DNA of 64,000 nt from Marinifilum breve (GTDB lineage Bacteria > Bacteroidota > Bacteroidia > Bacteroidales > Marinifilaceae), in NCBI RefSeq assembly GCF_003202155.1, contig NZ_QFLI01000003.1:124001-188000 (forward strand). Direction: 5' to 3'. Both the position numbers and the translations under genes were made by a program. Shown piece after piece: positions 1-8,131 of this stretch; the stretch's first letter is position 1, and each line of letters opens with the position of its first letter. A model generated the notes under the pieces. It saw nothing but the letters and a program-made list of their open reading frames with translations, ran no database searches and had not been told where the DNA came from.

Positions 1-864
1 TTTGCCACCACCAGTAATATAGCAAACCACCTGAGGAATTCTTAAAAGAGCAGTTTCCAAAGTAGCAGTTCCCGAAGTTACCAATGCCGCTTTCGACTGC
101 TGCAATAAATCGTAGGTTTGTCCGTAAACAAATTTCACATCTCTATCGCCCACTACTTGTGAATAAAATTCCTTTGTAATTGAAGGAGCTGCAGCAACTA
201 CAAACTGATGATCTGGAAAATCACCAACAACATCTAACATTACAGGAAGTATTCTTTCTATTTCCTGCTTTCTGCTTCCAGCCAATAAGGCTACAATTGG
301 TTTATTTGACAGATTGTTTTTAGCCGTGAAGTCTTCAAATGATTCATCTTTGTTTGGACGATTTTCAATGGCATCCAACAAAGGATTTCCACCAAAACTC
401 ACCTCATAATTGTGCTTTTTGTAGAATTCTGTTTCAAAAGGAAAAATAGTGAACATGCGATCAACATAAGCTTTAATCTTCTTTACTCTCCCCTCTTTCC
501 AGGCCCAAATTTTTGGTGATATGTAATAATGAACACGAATTCCATTTTCCTTTGCAAACTTTGCCATTCGTAAATTAAATCCAGGATAATCCACAAGAAT
601 TAAAACATCAGGCTTGTATTCCAAAAGATCCTTCTCGCACAAAGAAAAATTCGCTCGAATCTTTCCCAAATTCTTTAGCACAGTTAAGAATCCCATAAAA
701 GCTGTTTCTCGATAATGCTTTACCAATTCACCGCCTTGTGCTTGCATAAGGTCGCCACCCCAGAATCGAAATTCGGCTGCCGAATCCTCATTTTTTATTT
801 CTTTCATCAAGTTCGAAGCATGTAGATCTCCTGATGCTTCTCCTGCTATAATATAATATCTCAT
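1..864 (-). CDS. lpxB: Lipid-A-disaccharide synthase LpxB, 3' end cut by window edge
   Basis: The minus strand from the ATG at 864 stays open to base 1, giving 288 residues without a stop; the C-terminal part lies outside the window. LpxB is the GT19 glycosyltransferase that joins UDP-2,3-diacylglucosamine and lipid X to form the lipid A disaccharide at the inner face of the inner membrane. The N-terminus carries the family signature GEASGDLHAS (residues 8-17), and PKIWAWKEGR near residue 125 and AGSRKQEI near residue 205 are also typical LpxB blocks. It is the last visible gene of a minus-strand group after surE and a 99-residue membrane protein, the usual surE-lpxB neighbourhood of Bacteroidota. 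Family assignment is firm; only completeness is unknown. Confidence 0.95.
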   Translation of the reverse strand, partial: MRYYIIAGEASGDLHASNLMKEIKNEDSAAEFRFWGGDLMQAQGGELVKHYRETAFMGFLTVLKNLGKIRANFSLCEKDLLEYKPDVLILVDYPGFNLRMAKFAKENGIRVHYYISPKIWAWKEGRVKKIKAYVDRMFTIFPFETEFYKKHNYEVSFGGNPLLDAIENRPNKDESFEDFTAKNNLSNKPIVALLAGSRKQEIERILPVMLDVVGDFPDHQFVVAAAPSITKEFYSQVVGDRDVKFVYGQTYDLLQQSKAALVTSGTATLETALLRIPQVVCYITGGGK

Positions 865-881
865 GGAATTCTGAATTATGA

Positions 882-899
882 TCCCGACAGTTATCGGGA
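882..899. repeat. Small palindrome between lpxB and the 99-residue gene
   Basis: The sequence tcccga-cagtta-tcggga is a perfect 6-bp inverted repeat with a 6-base loop in the 124-bp gap in front of lpxB. A second short palindrome (gagaat-taa-attctc) follows at about 905-919. Similar tcccgat...tcggga words are scattered in Bacteroidota spacers; a degenerate relative (cccgataactactggga) lies near 29868. A role is not evident. Confidence 0.5.
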
Positions 900-988
900 A
901 TGAGTTGAGAATTAAATTCTCACAATTCAATACTTACTTGTTGATTTGGGTTCAATCACCAAATCTTATTTTTCTTACGTATCAGTTA

Positions 989-1288
989 TTAAAATCCAAA
1001 ACGAAAAACCATTATGGCAAAAGAATACAATATTGTAGCCAACAGTACACCTCTAGCCGCTTTCAACAAATCGGTTTTAATAAACAGAAAGAAAAAAACA
1101 ATATTTCCAAAGTATACTCCTAAAGCCATTACCTTAGTATACACCCTGTAAATTAGTAAACTGTCAATAAATTCCTTAATGGTCAATTCATCCTGAAAAC
1201 GCACCACATAAGCCAACAAAATTGATAACACAGGTACAAGCAAACCAATAACAAGTCCTAAAATAGTAGAATTAATCTTCGACTTCAT
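989..1288 (-). CDS. Small membrane protein, function unknown
   Basis: This 99-residue protein has three or four hydrophobic segments (about residues 8-28, 52-68 and 78-96) and almost no polar loops, so it is an inner-membrane protein. I do not recognise a family. Its ATG at 1288 overlaps the last 17 bases of surE, and lpxB follows 124 bases downstream, so it is probably translated from the same message. The position between surE and lpxB hints at an envelope role, but nothing in the sequence proves this. Confidence 0.7.
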   Translation of the reverse strand: MKSKINSTILGLVIGLLVPVLSILLAYVVRFQDELTIKEFIDSLLIYRVYTKVMALGVYFGNIVFFFLFIKTDLLKAARGVLLATILYSFAIMVFRFGF

Positions 1289-2045
1289 AATCCCAAGTTT
1301 TTAGGTCTTCCACCAATTGGTGAGCTGTCATATCTATTTTTGTAGGAACAACTGATGCATAGCCATTATTAATTGCCCATTCATCTGTTTCTTCAGCATT
1401 CGGTTCTGCATTCTTAAAGTAACCTGTCAACCAATAATAATCGCCTCCAAAAGGATCTTGTCTGTGATCAAACTCCTCTTTCCAACGTCCATCTGCCTGG
1501 CGACAAACACGAATACCGTTTATATCTCCTTTAGGGAAATTCACATTCAAACAAACGCTTCTTTCCAATCCTTTTTCAATTAAATTGGCAAAAATCTTTC
1601 GCCCATATTTAATACTTTGCGAAAAATCAGCATCTGCGCTAAAATCGTTAAGTGAGTATCCAATAGAAGGAATTCCATTCAAACAACCTTCAATAGTTGC
1701 TCCCATGGTTCCCGAGTAAAGCACACTAACCGATGTATTTGCACCATGATTAATACCTGATACCAGAAAATCAGGAGTTCGAGGTAAAATCTTGTTCAAA
1801 GCCAATTTTACACAATCAACCGGAGTTCCTTTACAAGAATAAATGTGCAGATTTTCCTCGTCGCGAACCTTTTTTATTCGGATAGGCACTTCTACCGTTA
1901 TAGAATTTGATTTTCCGGAATTAGAACGGTTTGGAGCAACGACATAAATGTCGCCAAATCCTTTAACCATTGCCACCAAAGCTTTAATTCCTTTGGCATT
2001 TAATCCATCATCGTTAGTAACAAGTATTATTGGTTTATCGCTCAT
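1272..2045 (-). CDS. surE: 5'/3'-nucleotidase SurE
   Basis: The 257-residue protein is a full-length SurE metal-dependent nucleotidase, which dephosphorylates nucleoside monophosphates and short polyphosphates in the cytoplasm. The family hallmark TNDDG is at residues 10-14, with the metal-binding aspartates D12 and D13; the loop APNRSNSGKSNS around residue 40 and SGINHGAN followed by YSGTMGA around residues 96-116 complete the active site. The ATG at 2045 is followed directly by the conserved beta strand. It heads a minus-strand operon with the 99-residue membrane protein and lpxB and is divergent from pheT. Confidence 0.96.
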   Translation of the reverse strand: MSDKPIILVTNDDGLNAKGIKALVAMVKGFGDIYVVAPNRSNSGKSNSITVEVPIRIKKVRDEENLHIYSCKGTPVDCVKLALNKILPRTPDFLVSGINHGANTSVSVLYSGTMGATIEGCLNGIPSIGYSLNDFSADADFSQSIKYGRKIFANLIEKGLERSVCLNVNFPKGDINGIRVCRQADGRWKEEFDHRQDPFGGDYYWLTGYFKNAEPNAEETDEWAINNGYASVVPTKIDMTAHQLVEDLKTWDYEVED

Positions 2046-2155
2046 ATTTCAATTTTGATAATTGTACAAATATATCCGAATTTGGGTCAATAAGCAATTC
2101 CAATCATACAGATTTAAAGTAAACAAAAACTTAAACACTTTATCCTTAGATGTTC

Positions 2156-2188
2156 TTTGGTACTTGAGCCTAAAATTTCTACTTTTGT
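2156..2188 (+). promoter_or_regulatory. Bacteroidetes-type promoter for pheT
   Basis: TTTG at 2156-2159 is followed after 20 bp by TACTTTTGT at 2180-2188, which matches the Bacteroidetes -33/-7 consensus (TTTG, 19-20 bp, TAnnTTTGY). The predicted transcription start is about 2194, leaving a 5' leader of about 70 bases before the pheT ATG at 2265. The start would fall on the left arm of the inverted repeat at 2192-2227. Confidence 0.7.
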
Positions 2189-2191
2189 AAG

Positions 2192-2227
2192 CTTGTAAAC
2201 AGTAGACAAACTGCATCTGTTTACAAG
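2192..2227. promoter_or_regulatory. Perfect 11-bp inverted repeat at the pheT transcription start
   Basis: cttgtaaacag (2192-2202) is repeated as its exact reverse complement ctgtttacaag (2217-2227) around a 14-base loop. It begins at the predicted start of transcription. It could be an operator for a dimeric repressor or a hairpin at the very 5' end of the pheT mRNA. No T-run follows, so it is not a simple terminator. Confidence 0.6.
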
Positions 2228-2264
2228 TATAATTTGATAATTATCTGATAAAATATACATACAA

Positions 2265-4712
2265 ATGAAGGTATCGTACAAATGGCTGAAAGATTATATT
2301 GACATTGATCTTTCTCCTGCAGAAATGGATGAGATTCTAACTCAAATTGGATTGGAAGTTGGCGGAATTGAAAAATTCCAATCAATTAAAGGAGGCTTAG
2401 AAGGATTGGTAATTGGTGAAGTAAAGACTTGCGAACCTCATACCAACTCAGATCATTTGAGCATTACAAGCGTTGATGTTAACGGCGACGAACTTTTACC
2501 TATTGTTTGCGGTGCACCTAATGTGGCTGCAGGACAAAAAGTAGTGGTTGCCACAGTTGGAACAGTTTTGTACGATGGCGATGATAGCTTTACCATTAAG
2601 AAATCAAAGATTAGAGGTGAGCTTTCGATGGGTATGATTTGTGCTGAGGACGAAATCGGCCTTGGTAAAGGTCACGATGGAATTATGGTTCTTCCTGAAG
2701 ATGCAAAAGTAGGAACTCCTGCTGCTGAATACTTCAACATTGAGGATGACTTGACCATTGAAATTGACTTGACTCCTAACCGTATTGACGGTGCATCACA
2801 CATTGGTGTTGCTCGCGATATGGCTGCATACCTAAAACAGCAAAAAGAGATTGATTACAAAGTTCCTTCAGTTGAAGATTTCAAAGTTGACAACAACAAC
2901 TTCCCTATCGATGTGAAGGTAGAAAATAACGAAGCTTGCCACCGTTACTCAGGAGTTTGTATCAGCGGCGTTAAAGTTGCTGAATCACCAGAGTGGTTGC
3001 AAAATCGTTTGAAAGCAATTGGCTTAAGTCCAATCAACAATGTAGTGGATATTACCAACTACGTATTGTTTGAAACTGGTCAGCCATTGCACGCATTCGA
3101 TTATGCAAAAACAAATGGTAAAGTAGTTGTAAAAACACTTGCTGACGGAACCTTATTCAAAACATTGGATGAAGTTGAGAGAGAATTGAACGAGAAAGAT
3201 TTGATGATCTGCAACGAAAATGAACCAATGTGTATTGCTGGTGTATTCGGAGGAATTGAATCAGGCGTAAGCGAAACTACTACTGATATTTTCTTGGAAA
3301 GTGCATACTTCGATTCAGTATTTGTTCGTAAAACTGCACGTCGTCATGGTTTGAACACCGATGCTTCTTTCCGTTTCGAGCGTGGAACTGATCCTAACAA
3401 CACAATCTATGCAATGAAACGTGCTGCTCTTTTAATCAAAGAGATTGCAGGTGGCGAAATTGCATCTGAGGTTATCGATATTTATCCAAATCCTGTTGAA
3501 GATTTCAAAGTAGAAGTAAGCGTTGAGCGTATCGAAAACTTGATCGGAAAACAGATTGGAAAAGAAACCATCAAAAACATTCTTGAAGCTTTAGAAATTA
3601 AAGTTGAGAAAGAAGATGGTGACACATTGAACCTTTTGGTTCCTCCATATAGAGTAGATGTGAAGCGTGAAGCTGATATCGTTGAGGAAGTATTGCGTAT
3701 TTATGGCTTCAACAATATTGAAGTAGCTTCAAAAGTAAATGCTTCATTAAGCTATGCACCAAAAATTGACGAGCACAAGCTAAGAAATACCATTGCTGAT
3801 ATGTTGACAGCTGCTGGTTTCAACGAAATCATGAATAACTCGTTGACCAAAGCTTCATACTATGAAGGATTGGAAAGCTTTAAACAAGAAAACACGGTTC
3901 GCATCTTTAATCCATTAAGTTCTGACTTGAACGCAATGCGTCAAGGATTGTTATTTGGTGGTTTGGAATGTGTAGCTTACAATATCAACCGTAGAAATTC
4001 TGATTTGAAATTCTACGAGTTCGGTAAATCATACCAGCACATTGTGAATCCTGAAAACGAAAACCCGGTTGACAACTACTTTGAAAAAGAACGCTTGGGT
4101 GTTTTCATGTGTGGTAACAAAACTGCAACTAGCTGGAACTTGAAAGAAGAGCCAACAAGCTTCTTCCACATGAAAGCTTACGTTGAAAATATCTTAAGAC
4201 GTCTTGGTTTCAATATCGAGAAATTAAGAATCAAAGAAACCGAAAACGATCAGTTTACCGAAGGATTAAGCTACGGTATTAAGAAAAAAGTTTTGGTTGA
4301 AATGGGTATGGTTAGTGGAAAAATCTTGAAGGCAATGGACATTGACACTCAGGTTTACTACGCTGATTTCGATTGGGCTTTATTGATTCAGGAAGCTATG
4401 AAAAATAAGGTTTCATATACCGAATTGCCTAAGTACCCAGCTGTAAAGCGTGACCTTGCATTGTTAATCAACAAATCGGTAAGCTTTGCTGAAATCAAAA
4501 CAATTGCTTTCAACTGCGAGAAGAAGTTATTGAAATCCGTTTCATTGTTCGACGTTTACGAAGGTGAAAAACTTGGTGCAGATAAAAAATCATACGCAGT
4601 TAGTTTCATTCTTCAGGATACTGAAAAGACATTGAACGACAAGCAGATTGACAAGATCATGCAGAAGTTAATCAAGAGCTACGAAAAACAAATTGGCGCT
4701 GAGTTGCGTTAA
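2265..4712 (+). CDS. pheT: Phenylalanine--tRNA ligase beta subunit
   Basis: This 815-residue protein has the full bacterial PheT layout: an N-terminal tRNA-binding (EMAP-like) domain at about residues 40-155, the B3/B4 editing domain at about 215-390 (SPINNVVDITNYV and GQPLHAFDYAK are visible), the B5 domain at about 405-475, the catalytic-like core, and the C-terminal FDX-ACB anticodon-binding domain from about residue 720 (YPAVKRDLALLI). With PheS it charges tRNA-Phe. pheS is not next to it here, which is common in Bacteroidota. A promoter at 2156-2188 and a terminator at 4734-4765 suggest a single-gene transcript. Confidence 0.97.
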   Translation: MKVSYKWLKDYIDIDLSPAEMDEILTQIGLEVGGIEKFQSIKGGLEGLVIGEVKTCEPHTNSDHLSITSVDVNGDELLPIVCGAPNVAAGQKVVVATVGTVLYDGDDSFTIKKSKIRGELSMGMICAEDEIGLGKGHDGIMVLPEDAKVGTPAAEYFNIEDDLTIEIDLTPNRIDGASHIGVARDMAAYLKQQKEIDYKVPSVEDFKVDNNNFPIDVKVENNEACHRYSGVCISGVKVAESPEWLQNRLKAIGLSPINNVVDITNYVLFETGQPLHAFDYAKTNGKVVVKTLADGTLFKTLDEVERELNEKDLMICNENEPMCIAGVFGGIESGVSETTTDIFLESAYFDSVFVRKTARRHGLNTDASFRFERGTDPNNTIYAMKRAALLIKEIAGGEIASEVIDIYPNPVEDFKVEVSVERIENLIGKQIGKETIKNILEALEIKVEKEDGDTLNLLVPPYRVDVKREADIVEEVLRIYGFNNIEVASKVNASLSYAPKIDEHKLRNTIADMLTAAGFNEIMNNSLTKASYYEGLESFKQENTVRIFNPLSSDLNAMRQGLLFGGLECVAYNINRRNSDLKFYEFGKSYQHIVNPENENPVDNYFEKERLGVFMCGNKTATSWNLKEEPTSFFHMKAYVENILRRLGFNIEKLRIKETENDQFTEGLSYGIKKKVLVEMGMVSGKILKAMDIDTQVYYADFDWALLIQEAMKNKVSYTELPKYPAVKRDLALLINKSVSFAEIKTIAFNCEKKLLKSVSLFDVYEGEKLGADKKSYAVSFILQDTEKTLNDKQIDKIMQKLIKSYEKQIGAELR

Positions 4713-4733
4713 TCGTTATCAAATAAAACTGAG

Positions 4734-4765
4734 AAGCCGATTCCTTTGGGAGTCGGCTTTTTTTA
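4734..4765 (+). terminator. Rho-independent terminator of pheT
   Basis: aagccga (4734-4740) pairs with tcggctt (4753-4759), followed by a run of T. It lies 22 bases after the pheT stop. Confidence 0.85.
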
Positions 4766-4804
4766 TGTGTAAATACTCCTTAAATTCCAAGTTTACATAG
4801 CTCT

Positions 4805-4908
4805 CTCAGATTTGTAATCTGAGGTTTGTCGAATATGAAATTTGCAATTTCTCATTTGTAGTGGATTAAAAATCCTTTCACAAAACCTGTAAATTTCAAA
4901 TTTACAGG
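4805..4908. repeat. Cluster of four short palindromes (REP-like)
   Basis: Four perfect palindromes with 3-base loops lie in a row in the pheT-prsW gap: ctcagatt-tgt-aatctgag (4805-4823), gaaatt-tgc-aatttc (4837-4851), ggatt-aaa-aatcc (4863-4875) and cctgtaaatt-tca-aatttacagg (4886-4908). The even spacing and the shared loop size look like a REP/BIME-type element, as mobilised by RAYT transposases. No transposase gene is nearby. Confidence 0.6.
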
Positions 4909-4990
4909 AGCAGGAGAATTTGAGCTTTGTCCTTGGGGATTGACTTTCCTTTTCCTAATTTTGGTAACTTCATACTGAAATACATAAAAC

Positions 4991-5665
4991 ATGAACCTTC
5001 TACTAATCTCTGTAGCACCAATAGCTATTATTCTATTCTACATTTACTATCGCGATAAATACGAGAAAGAACCTCTTTCTTTATTGGGCAAAGGCCTTCT
5101 GGCAGGTATGATTATCACCATAACCGTAATATTTGCCGAGCAAGCTGTATCCTCTTTTCTACCTCATATTTTTACAGGTAAAATAGGACATGCGTTTGGG
5201 AATGCCTTTTTAGTGGCAGCCCTGTGCGAAGAGGCCTTTAAACTATTGGCGGTTTACATTTTGGTATGGAAGAATCCAAACTTTAACGAACGATTCGATG
5301 GTATTGTATATGCCGTTTTTGTATCGCTGGGCTTTGCCTTGGTAGAAAACATCATGTATGTATTTTCGAACGGAATGAGCACCGGAATCGCAAGAGCATT
5401 CACCGCAGTTCCTGCACACGCCATGTTTGGCATTATGATGGGTTATTATCTCGGTTTGGCCAAGTTTTCGAAAGGCAGTAGACTACCACTTTTTGTAATG
5501 GCATTCTTTGTCCCATTCCTGGTACATGGTATCTACGACTTTATTCTAATGGTACAAATCAACTGGGTACTAATCCTTTTCTTCCCATTCCTAATTTACT
5601 TGATGTACAAAACCAATGGGAAAATGACCGAATTGAATAACAAATCGATATTTCGATACAGATAA
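4991..5665 (+). CDS. PrsW-family glutamic-type intramembrane protease
   Basis: The 224-residue protein has about eight transmembrane segments and the PrsW signature: YIYYRDKYEKEP near the N-terminus, the EE...K motif CEEAFK (E80, E81), the second glutamate in LVENIMYVF (E119), PAHAMFG (H143) and HGIYDF (H179). PrsW proteases cleave membrane proteins, for example an anti-sigma factor in Bacillus; the substrate here is unknown. It stands alone between the pheT terminator and a terminator shared with the convergent YihY gene, so no neighbour suggests its target. Confidence 0.85.
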   Translation: MNLLLISVAPIAIILFYIYYRDKYEKEPLSLLGKGLLAGMIITITVIFAEQAVSSFLPHIFTGKIGHAFGNAFLVAALCEEAFKLLAVYILVWKNPNFNERFDGIVYAVFVSLGFALVENIMYVFSNGMSTGIARAFTAVPAHAMFGIMMGYYLGLAKFSKGSRLPLFVMAFFVPFLVHGIYDFILMVQINWVLILFFPFLIYLMYKTNGKMTELNNKSIFRYR

Positions 5666-5680
5666 TTGAAGATCAACCTA

Positions 5681-5710
5681 AGCTTGTATTACGCATACAA
5701 GCTTTTTTTT
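5681..5710. terminator. Terminator between the PrsW gene and the convergent yihY gene
   Basis: agcttgta (5681-5688) pairs with tacaagct (5696-5703) and is followed by eight T on the plus strand. Upstream bases are less A-rich, so it mainly serves the plus-strand gene. Confidence 0.8.
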
Positions 5711-5730
5711 GCAAATCTATTTAAAGGAAA

Positions 5731-6597
5731 TTAGTTCTCAAGCTCAACATGCTCTACACTTACCGCATTGCTTGTAGGTAAAATATCAAAGCCCAATTTA
5801 CTACTACATACCGAAACGAAGGATGCTCCCAGAAATAGAATTTGAGAAGTGTAATACACCCAAAGCATTAAAATGGCAATGGCACTAGCCGAACCAAAAG
5901 TTGTTGAAATATGACTATGATTGATATACATTCCGATTCCTACTTTCCCAAAAGTAAATAGCAAGGAAGTAAACAATCCACCAAGAACTATTGCTTTCCA
6001 GTGTATTTTTGCATCGCCCAAAAATTTAAACATTACAGCAAAAACAAGGCTAAACACCAATACAGATACAAAGTGTTCGTACAGGTACAATAACTGGTAG
6101 GCTTTCTGCATACCATTGGCATGATTAAGCAAAAAGCCATTCAGACTCACACTAATTAAAATGAGAAAGAACAGTCCGATTAATATTAAAAAAGATGCAA
6201 AGTGCATGCTGATATAATTCAGGATACTGCTCTTTGGTTTCGATTTGATATTCCAGATGTCGTTAAATGCACCATGTACCTGAGTAAACATACCCGATGC
6301 ACTTAATGCCAAGGTAAGAAAACCAATACATGTGGTTAAAATATTATTGTGATTTACATGCTGATTCTTAATTAAATTCTGGATTTGAGTAGCAGCATCA
6401 TGACCCAATACATCGTTCATCTGGGCATAAATTTCCCCAGAAACAGCCTGCTTCCCAAAGAACAATCCCAATACCGAAATCAAGATTACGATCATTGGCA
6501 ATATTGAAAATACCGCATAGTACGATAAGGCTGCTCCCTTTTGGAATGTATTACTATTAAAGAAATGGTCAAAAAGCTCTTTTACAAATCTCATCAT
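5731..6597 (-). CDS. YihY/BrkB family inner-membrane protein
   Basis: About 288 residues with six transmembrane segments. The N-terminal block KGAALSYYAVFSILPM and the central SILNYISMHFASF and C-terminal AIAILMLWVYYTSQILFLGA are typical of the YihY/BrkB family (often labelled YihY/virulence factor BrkB, formerly mis-called ribonuclease BN). Function is not established for the family; it is not an RNase. I start it at the ATG at 6597, as the frame upstream offers only a TTG. It is monocistronic, with an AT-rich gap before the next minus-strand gene. Confidence 0.88.
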   Translation of the reverse strand: MMRFVKELFDHFFNSNTFQKGAALSYYAVFSILPMIVILISVLGLFFGKQAVSGEIYAQMNDVLGHDAATQIQNLIKNQHVNHNNILTTCIGFLTLALSASGMFTQVHGAFNDIWNIKSKPKSSILNYISMHFASFLILIGLFFLILISVSLNGFLLNHANGMQKAYQLLYLYEHFVSVLVFSLVFAVMFKFLGDAKIHWKAIVLGGLFTSLLFTFGKVGIGMYINHSHISTTFGSASAIAILMLWVYYTSQILFLGASFVSVCSSKLGFDILPTSNAVSVEHVELEN

Positions 6598-6658
6598 AAA
6601 CAAATTGAGTTTAAATTATCATCCTGCAATGCAATCAGCGCACAAATTAAACTCTTTT

Positions 6659-7057
6659 TTACAAGGATTTAAATTTATTCTCGGCTTTCGCAGATCTTTT
6701 AATTCGAAACACTGTTATTCCATATATGATTAAAAACGGACATGCTGTAAGAAAGAAAACATGATCTCCCCTATTCTTAAACTCTGATAAAACCACATGG
6801 GTATGATAAAATATAGGAACACATAAAACAATACCTCCCAGCAAAAACACGTGCCAATCATATTTCTTAATTGGTTTGAATGCACTATATAAAAAGGAAA
6901 TCAAAATCAATAAAAACAAAGCTGAGAAAAGAACCGAATGAATATCCATCAAACCAAAAATGATATAATACCCAAAAGTACCTCCAAGATGAGTGCCTGT
7001 CCATGTAATAAATACATAAGCAAGCACAGTTAAAACTTTTAAAATCTTTACGTCCAT
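6659..7057 (-). CDS. Hypothetical four-helix membrane protein
   Basis: A 132-residue protein with four predicted transmembrane helices (about residues 5-28, 38-60, 70-92 and 100-118) and a lysine-rich end (KRSAKAENKFKSL). I do not recognise a family. It lies 61 bases upstream of the yihY gene on the same strand and could be cotranscribed. Its length and hydrophobicity pattern support a real gene, but no functional motif is visible. Confidence 0.65.
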   Translation of the reverse strand: MDVKILKVLTVLAYVFITWTGTHLGGTFGYYIIFGLMDIHSVLFSALFLLILISFLYSAFKPIKKYDWHVFLLGGIVLCVPIFYHTHVVLSEFKNRGDHVFFLTACPFLIIYGITVFRIKRSAKAENKFKSL

Positions 7058-7153
7058 ATATTCTTTTAAAATCTAAATCATTTTTAGGAACTCTATTTCT
7101 CCAATATTTCGAATCGCTTTCTTATGTCTTTAATCGTTCGTAAAAACTCCCTT

Positions 7154-8068
7154 CTACTTCTCCCCCTCAAACATGTGTCTGATTTCAATCTTCGCAACTC
7201 CCTCCGAGCTGATAAAATCATTCAATTCCTTGATTCTGTGCGATTGCTTAATTTTATTCTTAAACACCTCAGAAACCTCTTCATCGTTCAACATTTCATT
7301 CAGCTTGTCTAAGTTTCTTTGCCATCTTTTTATCACCGCATCGCTTACTTTACTGTTTTCCGATGTTTCGTAGCTTGGCATTTCTTTTACCCTAACATTA
7401 GCATTGGCAGCAAGCAATTCCTCCAGTATGTATTTGTGATGTAACCCAATGCTTACCAAAACAGTTTTGGCCTGATTCTCCTCAATAGATTGCTTCAGGT
7501 TTTCAACAATCTTATTGTTTCTGCTTATCCAGTACCCATCGCTCTCCTCGCCCAACAGTTCAATCTTGGTATCGTGCTGTTCTTTTATGGCTTGCTGAAA
7601 TTCCTTATTGTTCTGAATAAAATCAAAGTAGTTTTCCCAATTGTTTTGAGTCAAATAACCAATTGCCAATTGGTCAACCTTCCCTCTTGTAGCCTGAATT
7701 CTTTTTTTCGCTTCTGCTGATAAAGCTTTTGTTTCGGGTTCCTCCTTTAAGTTGTATCTCCAATCTACAGGGCAAAGTTTAATGCCATGCTGCTTGGCGA
7801 ATTCTATAATTACCGAATTCTCTGGCGGAAAATACCCTTCATAATCACTCCCCAAAGCTTCGGGCGTCATTTCAATACAAATTAAATTAGGCTTTATGGT
7901 TTCAATTACATTCTCAACATCTTTTAATGTGTAGGCAAAATCGGAAACCAGGTGGTTCGAATGAGTAGTTCCTAGCACATATACCTTGCTTACCTCTTTC
8001 TCTGTCTGAGCATAAATCAAGTTTGCAATCGCAAGAAATGCGATCAATAAAAAAGTGTGTTTCTTCAT
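7154..8068 (-). CDS. Exported TiKi/TraB-like protein
   Basis: This 304-residue protein starts with a clear signal peptide (residues 1-20, ending in IYAQ). The mature part opens with KVYVLGTTHSNH and then LICIEMTPEALGSDYEG, the pattern of the TraB/GumN/TiKi superfamily, in which a conserved histidine and a downstream glutamate form a putative metal-protease or hydrolase site. Charged residues later (VLVSIGLHHKYILEELL) fit the second histidine block. It is likely periplasmic or surface-exposed. The first 57 bases and the upstream region are nearly identical to those of the gene starting at 9606, though the mature proteins are unrelated. Confidence 0.65.
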   Translation of the reverse strand: MKKHTFLLIAFLAIANLIYAQTEKEVSKVYVLGTTHSNHLVSDFAYTLKDVENVIETIKPNLICIEMTPEALGSDYEGYFPPENSVIIEFAKQHGIKLCPVDWRYNLKEEPETKALSAEAKKRIQATRGKVDQLAIGYLTQNNWENYFDFIQNNKEFQQAIKEQHDTKIELLGEESDGYWISRNNKIVENLKQSIEENQAKTVLVSIGLHHKYILEELLAANANVRVKEMPSYETSENSKVSDAVIKRWQRNLDKLNEMLNDEEVSEVFKNKIKQSHRIKELNDFISSEGVAKIEIRHMFEGEK

Positions 8069-8112
8069 ATGGTTTGGGTTAGTTTTGTTTGTAGTTTGGG
8101 TTAGTTTTAAAA
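8012..8112 (-). repeat. Copy 1 of duplicated promoter plus signal-peptide segment
   Basis: About 100 bases covering the upstream leader and the signal-peptide codons of the TiKi-like gene match 9550-9650 at roughly 95 percent. The leader contains a direct repeat aactaacccaaac just before the start codon. The match ends a few codons into each mature protein. Confidence 0.85.
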
Positions 8113-8131
8113 TAAGTAGTTCAAATATCTT

